Origin: Baylisascaris procyonis
Lineage: Eukaryota; Nematoda; Chromadorea; Rhabditida; Ascarididae
Length of the DNA: 64,000 nucleotides
NCBI GenBank assembly: GCA_037389465.1
Contig: JAZARR010000171.1
Span: 4,859,001-4,923,000, forward strand
Reading direction: 5' to 3'
Made by a program: the position numbers and the translations under genes. Under the pieces are notes generated by a model. The model was not told the origin of the DNA. It saw only the letters and a list, made by a program, of their open reading frames with translations, and ran no database searches. Below are positions 45,201 to 58,217 of the stretch, in pieces (positions within the stretch are counted from its first letter, which is position 1; each line of letters opens with the position of its first letter).

Positions 45201-47745
45201 GATTGTGAAAATGAGAGGCACCGATTTAAAATAACAACTGCTTCTCATATGCATCTGATGAAAAATTAAGCTTCATACTACTTGCTAAGAAGCGCATTTC
45301 CTTTTGTTTTTGTCAACGGTCACTAGATGAGTCCTAAAACTTTTCTATTCCTGAGAGGATATAGTTCTAAGCAATAATGAATGTCCATTCATGGTAATGC
45401 TACATTAGATTTGGTCTTTGATTTCGATCCTGAGCGGGATAAAGAGCAGATGAGGTCGTGAGAGAGTACAAGGTGAAGGACCGATGAATTCATTCAAAAT
45501 CGAAATATTTCCTACCTGTAGTTTTTGCACAAATAAAAACATTATAAGATTATTTGCAGTCATTTCAAAATTGGTGGACGTTTGGTGATCGATGATCTTT
45601 TCGTCGATGATAACTTAATTACTGCATTAACACACGTCGACCTTTCTAAAGTATGGTTTATCTTATTTATTGTGAATGAATAAATAATTGTTTTTTTGAT
45701 CTTTGATGCGTTGTATCTTTGCATTCTGTTTTCTCTCTTGAGGTATTTTTAATAACAAGAAAAGTACGCAAGGCTTGAACTATGGACATGTCTCCGGTCA
45801 AGATGTGCATTTGATTTAAAATGTTTCTTAGAGCTTGAAATCGTCATAGGAAAAGCTATTCGATTGCACTGAAATTTGTTCACTATTAAGTCTAATAATT
45901 TAATTTCGTTTGTTTGTTTTATTGAACGCTTTTTTTCAAAGAATTTTTTATATTAGTACGCTTAATAAGTTTGCATCTAATTTTGGTCGTTTTTTTTTAT
46001 TTTATGGGATGCAGTGTGATTAATGGTTCATTGAGGTTTTGCCGATATATTGGTCTATCAATTAGGGGAGAGAAGAGAGACGAATAAATTATGTTCTTAG
46101 AGATTTCTGTGGATACCGACTAGATGAAATTTTTGGCTCATTGTGTTCTTGCTGATCGGAATCACTTATGCACCAAAACTTTTTGCGGAGTCTTTTTTTT
46201 ACCTTGGTGCAATGAAATTAATTAGTAGCCTCCTTCTCGTTCTCTTCGAAGAGTTGCTTCCATCCACTTTTTGCCTTCCTTCTTCCTTTCGTTTTCTTCA
46301 GGTGCTATGCCTTGACACTTATCGCACAAAAAATGGTACCGAGAATAAGAGGGTGGGAAGGGGGTTAAAACCGAATTTGTCTATCAGTTCTTCAAATGTC
46401 CAAATTGTTGGTACCATAAATCAATCAGGCATTTATGCACACTCAGAGATGATTGTATTCCGATTGGTTGAATTTATATTGTTGGGTGCTATGTCGGAGA
46501 AGAAATTTCTAGAAAATGATAGCAGTTGACAGTTAGTATTTGTGGGCAAATTAGCGTCTCAAATTTTGATGCGATTGTGATCGATCATTAGGTAATCGCA
46601 TTCAAGTAGGATTCTATTGGGTTGGGACAAATGCCGGTTGTGGCAACTTGACTCGTATTTAAGTCTGATGTAATGAATAAAATTGCTTAATTTTCAAGAC
46701 TTTATATTCTCTTACGAGGTTGCACCAATGTTGTTTATTTATTTCTCCATATTTTCAGGTGAAGGAAGTTCTTTTTACGCGTATCGTCGGAGCGGAGTTG
46801 CGGAGCGAAACGCCAATGCTTACATTTCTAGATCAAGTTCGATTCGCAAAGAGTATTCGTTTTTTTGGAAATTTTTGCGACGATGAACTCTTTCTTAATG
46901 ATCATGCCATAAACGAGATCATCGAACGGAAGTAAGTTTAGTCGTGTTTTCTTTCTAGAGTAGATGATTATGAGTTGTTGAAGGATGAGGTTGTAATTCT
47001 AGGTAGTGTTGCTTGAGGGAATCTCGGGCTCACACTACGATATCATCTGGCAGGGGAACCCTGAACTTGATTGAGAACATCTTGCATCTCGCAGAAGGTA
47101 TCCTGAGCTCGAGAATTAGCCTTCTGATCTTGAAAGCGGCCACGAAACAGCAGTGATAGGCAGTTACGTGACTTCGAAACTCGAGTTCGGAGCATGTTTC
47201 TCCGGATTTAAAAAAATCTGGAGCCGCCAAGTTTAGAATCATGAAATTGCCAAGTAATTCTATTGTTGTCTGCATTCTTTTGTCTTTGCAAACTGTCTGA
47301 TATTTCTTAGATGCAACAATGACCATCTATTTGCTTCTGTTCTCTAAGTGCTGCTCTAATATTTAATTTTTTTGTGGATCTAGACTTTATTAATGATGTC
47401 GTGGAGTTATATAAGTACGTGATGGTGCAACCGGTTGAACGTGACTTTTTGATTGCATATTTGCAAGCAACAAAGTAAGACAAATAAAAGCATTGAATGA
47501 TTTTATTGTTTATTTCTGGAGGGATCATTTCATTTTCTTTTCTCGTTGATTTTCTTTGTTATTTGAATGAAGAATTACCAATATTTTGCAGCAAAGATGA
47601 TGAAAATTCGTACTTAGATGCTTCAAGATTGGATGCGATCTATAGGAAGTCGATTGGTACACGTCGTAGACAAAGAGCTAAAGCACGTCGTCGAGCATTT
47701 AATAGACGAATAAAGAGGATTGCTAAACAAGAGCCACTTGATTAG
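42236..47745 (+). CDS. F-box-like protein with basic C-terminus, multi-exon
   Basis: Likely substrate adaptor of an SCF ubiquitin ligase, judged from one motif. Proposed exons: 42236-42310, 42950-43045, 43569-43650, 44296-44362, 45560-45650, 46759-46931, 47349-47474, 47592-47745; phases agree across all eight, giving about 287 residues. Exon 2 carries an F-box-type core, LLDLSPEILIKIFQYVG (residues 30-46). The middle (FHFKIGGRLVIDD, ALTHVDLSK, VLFTRIVGAEL) resembles the irregular leucine-rich tail of nematode F-box proteins. The last exon ends in a strongly basic stretch (TRRRQRAKARRRAFNRR). Exons 1, 2, 5, 6 and 8 have good splice sites and are the best supported; exon 4 (weak acceptor CAAAG) and exon 7 (acceptor CTCTAAG) rest mainly on phase. 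An extra in-phase exon at 46302-46350 behind a strong TTTTCTTCAG acceptor is possible. The ATG follows an AG by one base. Function is inferred; the F-box is partial. Confidence 0.6.
42640..42780. other. GC-elevated block in intron 1 of the F-box-like gene
   Basis: About 140 bases richer in GC than the intron around it, no open frame, probably repeat debris. Confidence 0.35.
44514..44740. other. Both-strand open block in intron 4 of the F-box-like gene
   Basis: Plus and minus frames are all open over about 200 bases of raised GC. A plus acceptor GTTGCAG (44618) and donor ATAG-GTATGG (44662) bracket a 44-base stretch, but its phase does not fit the host gene. Confidence 0.3.
46210..46529 (+). 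other. ORF in intron 5 of the F-box-like gene
   Basis: From an ATG near 46212 a frame of 105 codons is open (MKLISSLLLVLFEELLPSTF at its start). Inside it lies a strong acceptor (TTTTCTTCAG, 46301) and a phase-compatible donor (46350), so part of it may be an alternative exon of the host gene rather than a gene of its own. Confidence 0.25.
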
Positions 47746-48301
47746 TATTCATTTGTTGCGTTAAATTAACCAGTTGTTCATAAATGAAACTTCCATCATT
47801 CGCATTATTGTAGTCTTGTCGGATCATTTTTTTGGTTTTTTTAATTGTAACATTATCGCTTTGTTTGTTGTAATAATTGCGTCATACCTGCATTTTATTT
47901 GAGAAATGCTTACATATTTTTATTATATAGATAAATTAGTGATAATAGATGAGAAATGAGTGATAATTGCACGTTATGCATTTTTCTTTTTTTTTTTTGC
48001 AACTATATCCATTAAGCTAAACGATTACGTCATGATTGAATGATGAATTATTACCTCATTGGTTTACTTTGTACGCTTGATTGGTTGTGCATTCATAGGC
48101 CAAAATATTCATTGTTTTATTGTATTCTAGGTGAATTGAGTTGAGTTTTTTATCGTTTATCGAAAATCAATAATTCTTATCGATGATATTAATTAGTAAT
48201 AGGTTATACTCAGTTCAAATGTTATTTAATTAGAGCAGGCGAATTTTATTGCCATAGTTTTTTGCGATTTGCATGTAGGAATATGACGAGCAGAGAGATT
48301 C

Positions 48302-48302
<1 letters not shown>

Positions 48303-48343
<41 letters not shown>

Positions 48344-48348
48344 TTATA
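48303..48348. repeat. (TA)n microsatellite
   Basis: TA run interrupted by TTTA. Confidence 0.97.
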
Positions 48349-50536
48349 AAGTTTAGAGGAAGTGCAAAATGATTGAATATATGTCAGAATTTGGCTCTCA
48401 ATTTTTGATCGTTCATTGCGATGAATTTGTCAATTTTGCAGTTATCATTGCGTTTTTATTTTTAGTGAAGTGATAGGATCTCAAGGTGAAGGAAAGTTGG
48501 CGTGCCAAAAATCAGGGAACCAATTCTTTAGAGATCACCTCTTCAGCAACTTCAATTTTTTTCGTGGCCAGTGGGGGGGGGGGGGCAAGTATGATCTAGT
48601 TAGAAGGGGTCGAACTGGTTGTGCAACAGAAGGAGTGGGGGAGAGGGGCAAGATGTTCCGTGGTCGATCCTCTATGAGTTTCACTTTCATTTATTTTTCC
48701 TTCCTTTCTAATATTTATTTGTGAATTATTGCTTCCTCTCATTTCTCTATAATTTTCATAGAAGCTTAATGTGTTTCATACGAATTACGGTTAAATAATA
48801 ATGCTCAAAATTACTTTATTTTCTATACCTCATATTTAATTTCAGTGCTTTCAAAATGCTTTTATGTTGATATTCGATTTTCTAAATATAAATATTTATG
48901 TTGATCAATGTTTATGCATGAAATTGACTATTGCCGATAATTAGGTATCAGAGCGCTTATCGAATTTGTCAATTACAGGAATTGGGACGAAGGAGGGGAG
49001 AGAGGGAAAATACAAAAAGAAGAATGGGATTGAGCAGCTGATTTTACAGCTTTGTAAGGAAAAAGGGGGGAGGTTGGAAAACGAGAAAATAAGAAATAAA
49101 TCTTTTAGCCACTAAAGAAAGGACCCATGAAGAAGGGCGAGAGGAGGGGGATGTTAAATTGTTACACGTTGATTTAGTTCATTGATAGAAATGACTTAAT
49201 GAAATGGTAAATCAATTGAAACAGCTCATTGAGTTCCATATCATTTACATAACAAATAGTTGAATAATTCGTTGAAATAAAAGTGTTACTTACAGATATT
49301 GCTACCTTTCTGTTGTCTAATTTTTCCGCTCGAAGCGTCTAAATTTTCCAATTCCCTCAAACAAAAAAAATGAAGTTCTTGATGACCATTCCATGGAGGA
49401 AGGGGCAAGATTAGGGAGAGGACGATGGTGTCATAAACGAGATTCATGCCTAAGGGCATCTTCTATTGTGTAACGAAAGCGATTAGTTGGGTTAATATTC
49501 ACCATAGTAAATACACGTTATTAGTTTTGATGTGTTCATTCTTTGACATAAAAAATTTGAATGTCGTTATTTCAACGATTTGCTTTTGCATTATTTACTT
49601 AACGGAAGAAGTAATTTGTTCACATCAAAAAAAAAAAAAAAAGAAACGTTTCGCTACGATCGCTTCAAAAGCCGAATGTTTTCTATATAATTAAAGACTG
49701 TCACTAATATGAAACAGCTGCCTGATTTGCTTTTGTTATCGCTTAATGGATCTATTGATTTATCGCTTAATTACATTCAGCCGATATTTACATATAGCGA
49801 TATATGCAAATTTCTGCCCTAAAATTATAATATTTTAAAATACAATAGATTACTATTGGGGTAATGTGTTTCTTTTATTTTATTTTTGCATAATTTGAGA
49901 GAAAAAAAAAAAGAACACTTAATCGATGAGTTCTTCTATTTAAAAACTATGCAAATATATCAATTTGCATATTGTCAATTTGGTTTAGAGAATATAATTT
50001 GGTATGAGAATCGATAAGCTTGAAAAAATACAACCTAAAAAAAAACCTTTAATATAAAATTTGCATAATATGAATATCTGAAGTAAGAAGAGAGAATATC
50101 TTTAAGCAACGCTTAGAAAATATTTGTAAATAATCTGAAAAAAATGGAATAAATATTCAAAAAAAAAATGGAGTCAATCATTAGTAGAGAAATTTTTAAA
50201 TATTAATGCTTTCTTCTAAATAAAATTAAAGTATCATCGCTTTTCGAAGACGATTCTTGTGTTTTTTTTTTTTTTGAAAAAAGTAATTTACAAATAGAGA
50301 CGCAATTGTGAAAGAAGTTTTATAAATGCTTTTAACGTGTGTCGGTTCATTTAGCATTTTTCTTTCTTTCTTTTTGTTAATGCCATTATTTTCTCATCGC
50401 TCTTTGTGGTTGTTTCACCGATGTTTAAACGAATTGAGGAATCGTGCAATATGCAGGATAGCGTTTTTATAAGTCGTCTAGCTCGATAAAATTCTGACCA
50501 ATTCCACTTATTCCTGAACTTTAGAAATATTCAAAG

Positions 50537-50662
50537 ATGTATTTATTTGTTTATTTATTTATTTATTTATTTATTTATTTGTTTATTTAATTATTTATTT
50601 ATTTATCTGTTTATTGATCCGTTTGTTCATTTAGTTATTTATTTGCTCATTTATATCTATAT
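50537..50662. repeat. (TTTA)n microsatellite, imperfect
   Basis: TTTA run with TTTG and TTCA variants. Confidence 0.95.
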
Positions 50663-51131
50663 TCATTTATATTTACAACTTAAGTGTGAAGAATATTTAA
50701 AAAAAAAACTTATTTATTTAAAACTTATGTGTGAAGAAAATTTTTCCATTTTAACTTAGCTGAAATCACTCTTTCTTTAAAAAAAAAACTCAACTTGGAT
50801 TGTCGACTAAATCTATCAAATCTCATCAACTATAACCTTCTTTAGTCATTAAAATGCATCAAAATTTGCAAATCTTTTTCAAAATGCAACTTAAAACTTA
50901 TGTGTTATAATGCGGTATTGGTTTACAACATTGTTTTCTACATAATAATATGAACAAATGAAGATACAATCAGCTAAATTAGCATAATATAAATTTTTGC
51001 ATCCCAATCGTCTAATTTAACAATTTGAAATATTCAGATGAAATAATAAATGCGCGAAGTGATATACCCATATTTCAGTTAACTCGGTCGCTTGCACAAA
51101 TCTTCTATAAAAGTTTTCTTTTTGCGACCCA

Positions 51132-51314
51132 ATGGCTGTAACACAACGATCGGCCGAGTATCGGAAGCGATACAAGCAACATAAGCAATGTTTGAGGGAA
51201 CAGATCAATAGCTATGATGCGCCGTATAACCGGCAAAAGAGGTCATTCACACCTCCAATATTACTGATTGCCCCAAGGATGCATGACCTTCGTAGCACCA
51301 GTAATACCATATAG
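51132..51314 (+). CDS. Exon-like small ORF, strand uncertain
   Basis: Plus-strand ATG ORF of 60 codons rich in charged residues (MAVTQRSAEYRKRYKQHKQC, then INSYDAPYNRQKRSF), with a donor-like GTAATA near its end. The minus strand over 51247-51420 is also open and hydrophobic (YVYSIVSLVWDPLAIWYYW), and could be a membrane-protein exon. The block is clearly richer in GC than the flanks, so one strand is probably coding, but I cannot choose with certainty. Confidence 0.28.
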   Translation: MAVTQRSAEYRKRYKQHKQCLREQINSYDAPYNRQKRSFTPPILLIAPRMHDLRSTSNTI

Positions 51315-53658
51315 CCAAAGGGTCCCACACCAATGAAACTATCGAATAAACATAGAGTCCCTTATCATCTGCGATAGTTGACGCATACATGTTGCACAAA
51401 TTATTCTTTTCACTATACGCATGTGTTATTGCTCTTGTCATTTTATTATCACTATTATGACTTTTATTATGTTTAGTATGGATAAATATATACACGTATA
51501 AGGACTACGTTTACATATGTAAATTTACAAAAAATTTCTTGCAAACCTCTTGTTAAGTCAATAAGAGTGATAGAAAAAATCATTTTTCGAGGAATTTTTG
51601 ACAGATTTTTTTTGAAAAAATTTTGAAAAATTTTTCGGGAAGTTTTTAATAGATTTTTCGAAGAAATTTAAAATTTGTTTGTCATTTTTAGTGAGTATAA
51701 TTGCTGCATAAAGTCATATTGTAATAATTATTTATGAAAGCGTTGAATTTGCATTGATACAACAGTGATCAAATAGGTAGGCGTAATGCGGCTGTTTCAA
51801 ATGAATTAGTTAACGGATTAAAGGCGATAAAATTGAAGCCTTTAGATCGTGAAGTTTTTCATCGATGTGATTTTTCGATTCTTTTAAACAATTGATACGA
51901 ATCTTTAAGATGAAGATTGATTAATTTCTTTTAGTGTTGATAAGAATCTCGCATCGTTTACTTTTGCAGCATAAAAATTCCTTTGTGATAATGCTAATGC
52001 TTTCTATTAGCTTTTCCATTCGTTAAAAATTTTCCACTTAGTAAAGAGAGAGCTATTATTTTTATTTTTGTTTATTTTGCAATTTTATTACTATTATTTT
52101 TATTTTTTTTATTATTTTTATTTTTATTTTTATCACTGCTATTATCATCACCAATATTATCATTGTTGATAGCATCAGCATTATTATAGTTACGTTTACT
52201 ACAATCATTTTTATCAACGTTACGATTATTTCTATCTTTTTGCCACTATTTTTTTCTCACTTTTTCCTCCAATTATTGAAATATTCGCTTGTTTAAAGAG
52301 TGAAAATTTGTTGAAATTTTTTACTGTAATTAAATCTGTAATTATTTAATCAATTTTTTCATTTCCTATATTAACGTAAATTTTGTTGACTATCCTTTAA
52401 TCGATGCCTATAGAGTAATTGAAATTTTCAACCATATCTTTATATGAATTAATATTCGAATCCTATAGCTGCATAATATACATATCGATAAAATAATTTG
52501 CATATTTATAGAAAATTTGAAATGATGAGATAATAAACGGTAATCTAATCGAGTGATGGTTACGATGCCATTTTTTTTTTCATTCTCGCTCGCCTTTTTT
52601 TGTGCTATATAATGCAAAATTGTGTTAAAATAATTTGTAATTTGTGAAAAATACGTTTGATTTAAATCACTCATCAGTATATGCAAATTATAGACAGTCA
52701 TTATATGCAAAAAAAAGGAAACTTTATACACCGGTAATTTTGAGTTCTCCAAATCTCATCGCTAATATTTGATGTACCTCTGTTTTAATTTACATTAAAA
52801 AATACCTACCCGTCACATTCACTCTTATCTATCCCCTTCTTCCCAATCCCCTTCCCTCCTCACCCCCCCTTCCTTCCTTATTAAAACATTCCAACAGGTC
52901 TCTTTTTGAATCTTATTCTTATAAGACAACATACTGTTTTTTTATGACATTATCTAATTATTGAAATATACGATTATATATGTATTATATTTATGCATAT
53001 AAATTTTTTATCTATAATAAAGTTATTGAAAAAAATAATGAATATGCTAATTTTGTCATCAGTATTTATGCTAATTTATGCTGTATCAATTATATTTAAA
53101 CAAAATTTTTCACAAATGAATTTTTTTTTTTTTTGATTCTTTCGAGAAAAATATTTTCTACGGAATATTATCATAAATTATTTATGAGATTAATCATCTC
53201 ATTGAAATATTTCTGCGTTGAGAATAAAATTATTTCGAATTGTTTTCAATTTTTTTTTTCTGGGAGAAATATTAAACGGCACTATTCATTAATTAGACGA
53301 TATATTCAAAAATATTTTTACATATTGCCAATTATTAAAATATATCAGATAATATCAAAAAAAAAGCAAAAAAAAAAAAACTCATATCTAAAGAAATTGA
53401 AATGTTGTGGATTTTGCATATTATTATATCGAAGCAAATAATTTTATAGATTGATTATCAAATTAAAAAAATATGCAAATTAGTTAATCGATATTTTAGT
53501 TAATTTTCCTAGTGGCATAAATTTAACCGCAAAAAAAAGACTTGCTAGTTTTATATAATTCGGTCAATGTAAAATTTGAAAAAAAAAACTTAGAATGTAT
53601 GCAAATTTTCTCCTATTTCAGTTACCTCTAAGTACAGTCACAGTATTTCAGTTATCTA

Positions 53659-53682
53659 GCCATACAGTATGGCTAGGCACAT
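53659..53682. repeat. Short palindrome
   Basis: CTAGCCATA and TATGGCTAG form 9-bp arms around CAG. No nearby gene explains it. Confidence 0.6.
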
Positions 53683-53764
53683 TTTGGCAAAGTTAACGGT
53701 AGAAGGCCAACCTATGATCTATGGTAAAATTCTATCAACACTATTTTTAAAGAATTTTGTGCGT

Positions 53765-53870
53765 TTAGTCTTAATAATTTCCTAGTTGGGATTGCTTGAC
53801 AGACATGCAGACATGTAGACCGACAAATAGACAGACACACACTTGCGCATCATGCACACTCAAAGATGCG
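53765..53870 (-). repeat. GACA/TGTC-rich dispersed repeat, copy 3
   Basis: Plus strand reads TTGACAGACATGCAGACATG and further GACAGACA words, in the same order as copy 2. Confidence 0.55.
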
Positions 53871-54980
53871 ACCTCACTGTAAAATTGAACAGACATGTGA
53901 CCATAAACCAAAGAAACTATTTTCAGCAATTGCAAAAATTTCTTTCACAATTTAAAACTTTCTGCAAAAAATTTATTGAATGCTTAATATAATCGTCATA
54001 AAAATTCATCAATAAGATAGTATCGAAATTTGAAAAAAAAAATTATTATTATTAATATCGAATAAAAAATTTTTTTAATTGAAAAAATACAATATTTGCG
54101 ACAAAAAACAAACGAAAAGTAGAAATGCAAACAACAATAGAATCGTAATAATTGATGAGAAATAGAATTGCAAATTTTCTTAACTGAAACATTAAAACAC
54201 CTGACGTGGTTGTGCATTAAAAAATTCGCCACCAACAAATGTGCGTATCAATCAGTATATCTATCACTTCACAATATCATTTCGCTAATCGTTATGTTGC
54301 GTTAACGAAATTACGCTTAAAAATATTGGAATTTCATCGCTCTTTTTAGATTATAAACTTGCTGAATAGGTCGACGACCGATATATCCACGGATGTGATA
54401 TTGATGAGCAATTTGATTTTTATAGTTGCTTTTTGGTGCTTACCTGATCGGTAAAGCTTTAGCTAGCAAGACGCTAAAAACATGCACTCACCCACTTAGC
54501 ACTTCACAACAACACAGTGCAAACATCGTGCACGCCAACTGGTTAAACGTTTCAACGTTTCCGTCTATATATCTATGCGTTTCTTTATGTTAATTTAATT
54601 TCTCATTGATTCGATATGTCAACGAATTGTTGCAAAAACGGTGATATAGTTAAAGATTTCTTTTTTCGATGAATACTTTAAAAAAAGTTGATTCAACGAA
54701 TTATTCAAATTTATTCCATAAATTTAAGAAAATAGTTCAATTAATTTGAAGTTCAATAAATTTTGTGGGGGAAAAAAACTGAAAAATATAGAATTTTTGC
54801 GAAAATTTTTGTAACAAATATGGAATTTTTAGCAGAAATATTTTCGCATAGATAGCGATTAATAGGAAAAGATTTATTAATTTCTTCTTTTTTTTCGGGT
54901 AAATTTTATTTTCTCAAATTAAAATTTTTTTCAATTTTTTTTTCCGTGCAGAATTTCAAGAAAAAAAAAACTCTAGCACA

Positions 54981-55407
54981 ATGTTGTTGATTGTCTTATG
55001 TGTAACTATTTCGTTTTTTTGTTGCAAAGATGAACACTCTCTGGAAAAAGATTCACCTTTTAAACGTCGTTCTCAATTTGTGAGCGCATTGTTACAAACA
55101 GTAAATCCTTCGTTTTATTTAAAGTTTACATCCTTTGCTTCTCTACTTTCCGCTTCTGCAGATTTCATTTCTGAATGTATATTTCGACGATGAGATGCAT
55201 GTCGGTCGGTCTATCTCTACCCGCCAGCTTGTCTGTTTGTTGGCTTGTCTGTCTGTTTGTCTATGTCTGTTAGCCTCAACTCGAGAACTGCTGAAATCAG
55301 AATTACGAGATTTAATAGGCATAATGTATAACATCTTTTACAATGACTTGTCAACTTCAATGGGAATTATAGGTGCGAAAAACTCAAAGATGCGGAAAAA
55401 TTTGTGA
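54981..55407 (+). CDS. Candidate secreted peptide precursor, two exons
   Basis: Exon 1 (54981-55100) starts 22 bases after a TTTCCGTGCAG acceptor-like site and encodes a signal peptide (MLLIVLCVTISFFCC), then a charged stretch with a dibasic-type site (SPFKRRSQFV). It ends in phase 0 at GTAAAT. A 61-base intron, a usual nematode size, ends at CGCTTCTGCAG (55161). Exon 2 (55162-55407) is open in phase 0 for 81 codons to a TGA. Residues in the middle of exon 2 (LVCLLACLSVCLCLL) are translated from a CTGTCTGT-rich dispersed repeat, so the C-terminus may be exonised repeat, or the true exon 2 may end earlier. A neuropeptide-like or other small secreted protein is possible; no named family is recognised. 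Confidence 0.38.
55190..55320 (+). repeat. GACA/TGTC-rich dispersed repeat, copy 4
   Basis: Plus strand reads TTTGTTGGCTTGTCTGTCTG and later AGAATTACGA. It overlaps exon 2 of the secreted-peptide candidate. Confidence 0.6.
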
Positions 55408-56505
55408 TAATTCGATTTAAAGGAAGATGAAAATTTTAGAGCAAATTAATCGAATCAATTGATATATGAGGGGATTATTTTCAACATTTTACTATTTATT
55501 AGTAATTTGGTTAATGGTGGCTATCAAAGAATTTTCCAGATTTTACTGCTTAAGGAATATATTTGGTGGATGGGGATGCAAAGCGCAAATCCATGATTGG
55601 TCATTTTTCAGATTGTTTTACTTATTCAAAAATTTCAAAAAAATTTTTAAAATCATGATTTTATAGAACATTTTTCACAAAAAAAAATTTGCATATTTAT
55701 TCGGTTCATCTAAGTAGGTAATTTTATTTGTTCAAGTATAGTAGTCACATATCACTTATCAATTTCTTCACCTTATCAATATAAAGCATTTAGCATTGAA
55801 AAGCTATTGAACTATATCTTCCTTAGAATATCTATGCCATTTTCAATGCAGTTAGGCAATATTTGTTGAATGATATTTATGCATAACTAAATTATTTAGA
55901 ATAATCCAAGTGATATAGTACAGGTATACCTCGATATTTGATGAATATTGGCAAAAAGTTTATTAAGAATTCCTGACCATTTTTATATGTTCATAAATTA
56001 TTCTCTTTTTAATAAGTTATATTAGCATAATTAAGAAGTGAAGTAGGAAAAATCTAATTTTTCTCTCTTATTTATTGAGATAAATAAATTTTTATGGAAA
56101 AGTTTTCATATAGGTGATAACGATATTACTGATAACGATATTAAGTGATAACGATTCGCTGAATATTTTGCATACGCAATAATAATATATAAACATTAAT
56201 TACTAAATAGTGCAAGATTTATTATTGAAATATTTCTATTTATTTGATATTTATATTTCATTAATATCATTTCCAAAATAGAATCTCAAATATTTGTTGA
56301 TGTTGACAAATTTTGAGAAATAGAATTACATTAAAATTATACTTTTATATGATTTTCTTCTGAATGCATTAGTTTGTTGATAAATTCACTATTCATTTGT
56401 AAAAGTATCGTTGCGAAAATTTCTCTCTTCCACCCTCCATCTTTTCTCTTTCAGATAGAAATGCTTTCGGAGATTCTTCTCCGAGTTATGTACATATTTT
56501 TTGTT

Positions 56506-56509
56506 TACT

Positions 56510-56560
<51 letters not shown>

Positions 56561-56612
56561 TCTATTTGTTTATTTATTTATTTGTTTTGTTTGTTTATTT
56601 ATTCATTTATAC
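56506..56612. repeat. (TTTA)n microsatellite
   Basis: TTTA run with TTTG units at its end. Confidence 0.97.
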
Positions 56613-56784
56613 ATAGGGTTTGCAATATATATCGCACGATTTCATACTTTTTCATCAATAAAATAATTTTTTACTATATAATTTTATTGATGTCCCTAGT
56701 TTAATGAAATTCGGACTTGATCAACGTCATAAATGAGAAACGCAACCGGAAGAAAGCATCATTACTTCAACAAAACTTATCTAT

Positions 56785-57385
56785 TTAGAGAAGGTGGTGA
56801 GAGGTGAAGCCAAACGATAAGAAGGTGATTGATTGTACAGGTGGATGTATATCGGTGTGTTTCATCGTACAATTTGCCGATAAATGCGCATTGAAAAATT
56901 GAGTTATATCTACAAAAGAAAGGTGGACGAGGGAGGTGAAGGATGCATCCAGGTGCAAGGGGTCTACGTCAATATCTCGATGAACTTGGTTGCTCCCCAA
57001 CAACACCTGTTATTTCGTAAGTTACTTCATCATTCGTTTGCATGATACACATGTTTCGACCCAAGTTTCCACTTGTAACGACGATTGAAACTACCTATGT
57101 CCGTGATGTCACGACGATGCCATGACCTCCTTTCCTACACCGTAGAGTATAATAATCCCCAACTATTCGGGACGTCCTTCATAGTTTTGTAAGTTTCCGA
57201 AGTTCCGATGCACTGAATATATCACAGGGATCCATCCGGCTAAGTGGAAGGATGACCGAATCACTATCCTCCACTTCCATTGGATTTTATACGATCGTTA
57301 AGTATCGTATGGCGGATCGCTATAGACAGTTCATTTGTATCGAATATATAATTAGACGACGTTCGAAGAGATTATCAACATTTTA
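56785..57385. other. GC-elevated, exon-like or repeat-like block, strand unresolved
   Basis: About 600 bases with GC clearly above the flanks. On the plus strand a short frame MHPGARGLRQYLDELGCSPT ends at a consensus donor GTAAGT (57018) and an ATAG acceptor near 57327 would join a second open stretch (FICIEYIIRRRSKRL) ending at TAA. On the minus strand 56785-57006 is open for 73 codons. A hairpin ATACGAT/ATCGTAT lies near 57290. It may be a small gene or an unrecognised transposon fragment. Confidence 0.3.
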
Positions 57386-58217
57386 TTTGATGCCATAAAA
57401 TACACATATATCATTCAAATGGTCCCATTATTCAATGCAAAATCGGTTTTATTAGTCATTAAAAAAATCTATACCGGAGTTGCCCAATAACGGAAGTACT
57501 CTAATATCACATTATTGGTATATTATGATATTTGAAAGATTATCGAAAGAAATTGCACTCACATATTTCAAAAAAAAAAAAAAAAAAAACGACGAAATTG
57601 AACATACTCTGCTTATTATTGAAGTTTTTATATTCGATGAAATAAATTCGTCTACATGAGACATTCCCAAAGAATAAATGCATTTCCATATAAACCATGT
57701 TTTAGCGGAGTTGAGAAATAGGTGGAGGAAGGCTGAGGAATGAATATGAGGAAGTTGGCGAGTATAATTCGCGAGGACTTCTTATAGGGAAAATTCTTCC
57801 TCTTCAAATTTTTTTTTTTTTATAATTGTATATTTGTTAAAAAATTTAAATAAATTAAAATGTAGCATTAATTATTACAATTATATATGCAAATATAAAA
57901 GAGATTTTTATTTTTTTTTTGTTATTTTCTTCATTGAGGATGTCAATTGGGAATTCGATTATTGTGAAAACAATCTTGCGATATGCGTCGTTTAGTATGA
58001 CTAATTAATCCAATTAGTGCCAATTAGTTCCATTTGTGCTGCTTTTATGATCGTTTTTTTTTCGAAAATCAATTTTTATATTACAATTTATTTTCTCGAA
58101 TGAAGGCAGCCGTTTGTCAGCTACATTCATATTGTCCCCTTAGAAAATGCAATTGTTTTATAGTTCGTGGATTAATCAACCATTGTTGACATTTCGTTCA
58201 TATTTCATGCTTGTAGA

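Larger units (their letters stand above)
47746..51010. other. Intergenic after the F-box-like gene
   Basis: Microsatellites, a G(10) run inside a purine island (48571-48660), another purine island (48980-49160) and a weak ORF at 49446-49694. No supported gene. Confidence 0.55.
51500..54950. other. AT-rich stretch, no gene seen
   Basis: Holds an ATTATTTTT-rich tract at 52050-52260, a pyrimidine island (52820-52880), the palindrome at 53.66 kb and a GACA repeat. Confidence 0.6.

Noticed and set aside
46683..46935. Two plus ORFs in different frames
   Set aside because: Only the frame from 46759 fits splice sites and exon phases of the F-box-like gene; the other is its shadow.
50547..50759. Hydrophobic plus ORF
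   Set aside because: Translation of imperfect (TTTA)n.
56374..56704. Hydrophobic plus ORFs after a CTTTCAG acceptor
   Set aside because: The frame runs straight into (TTTA)n without a usable donor.
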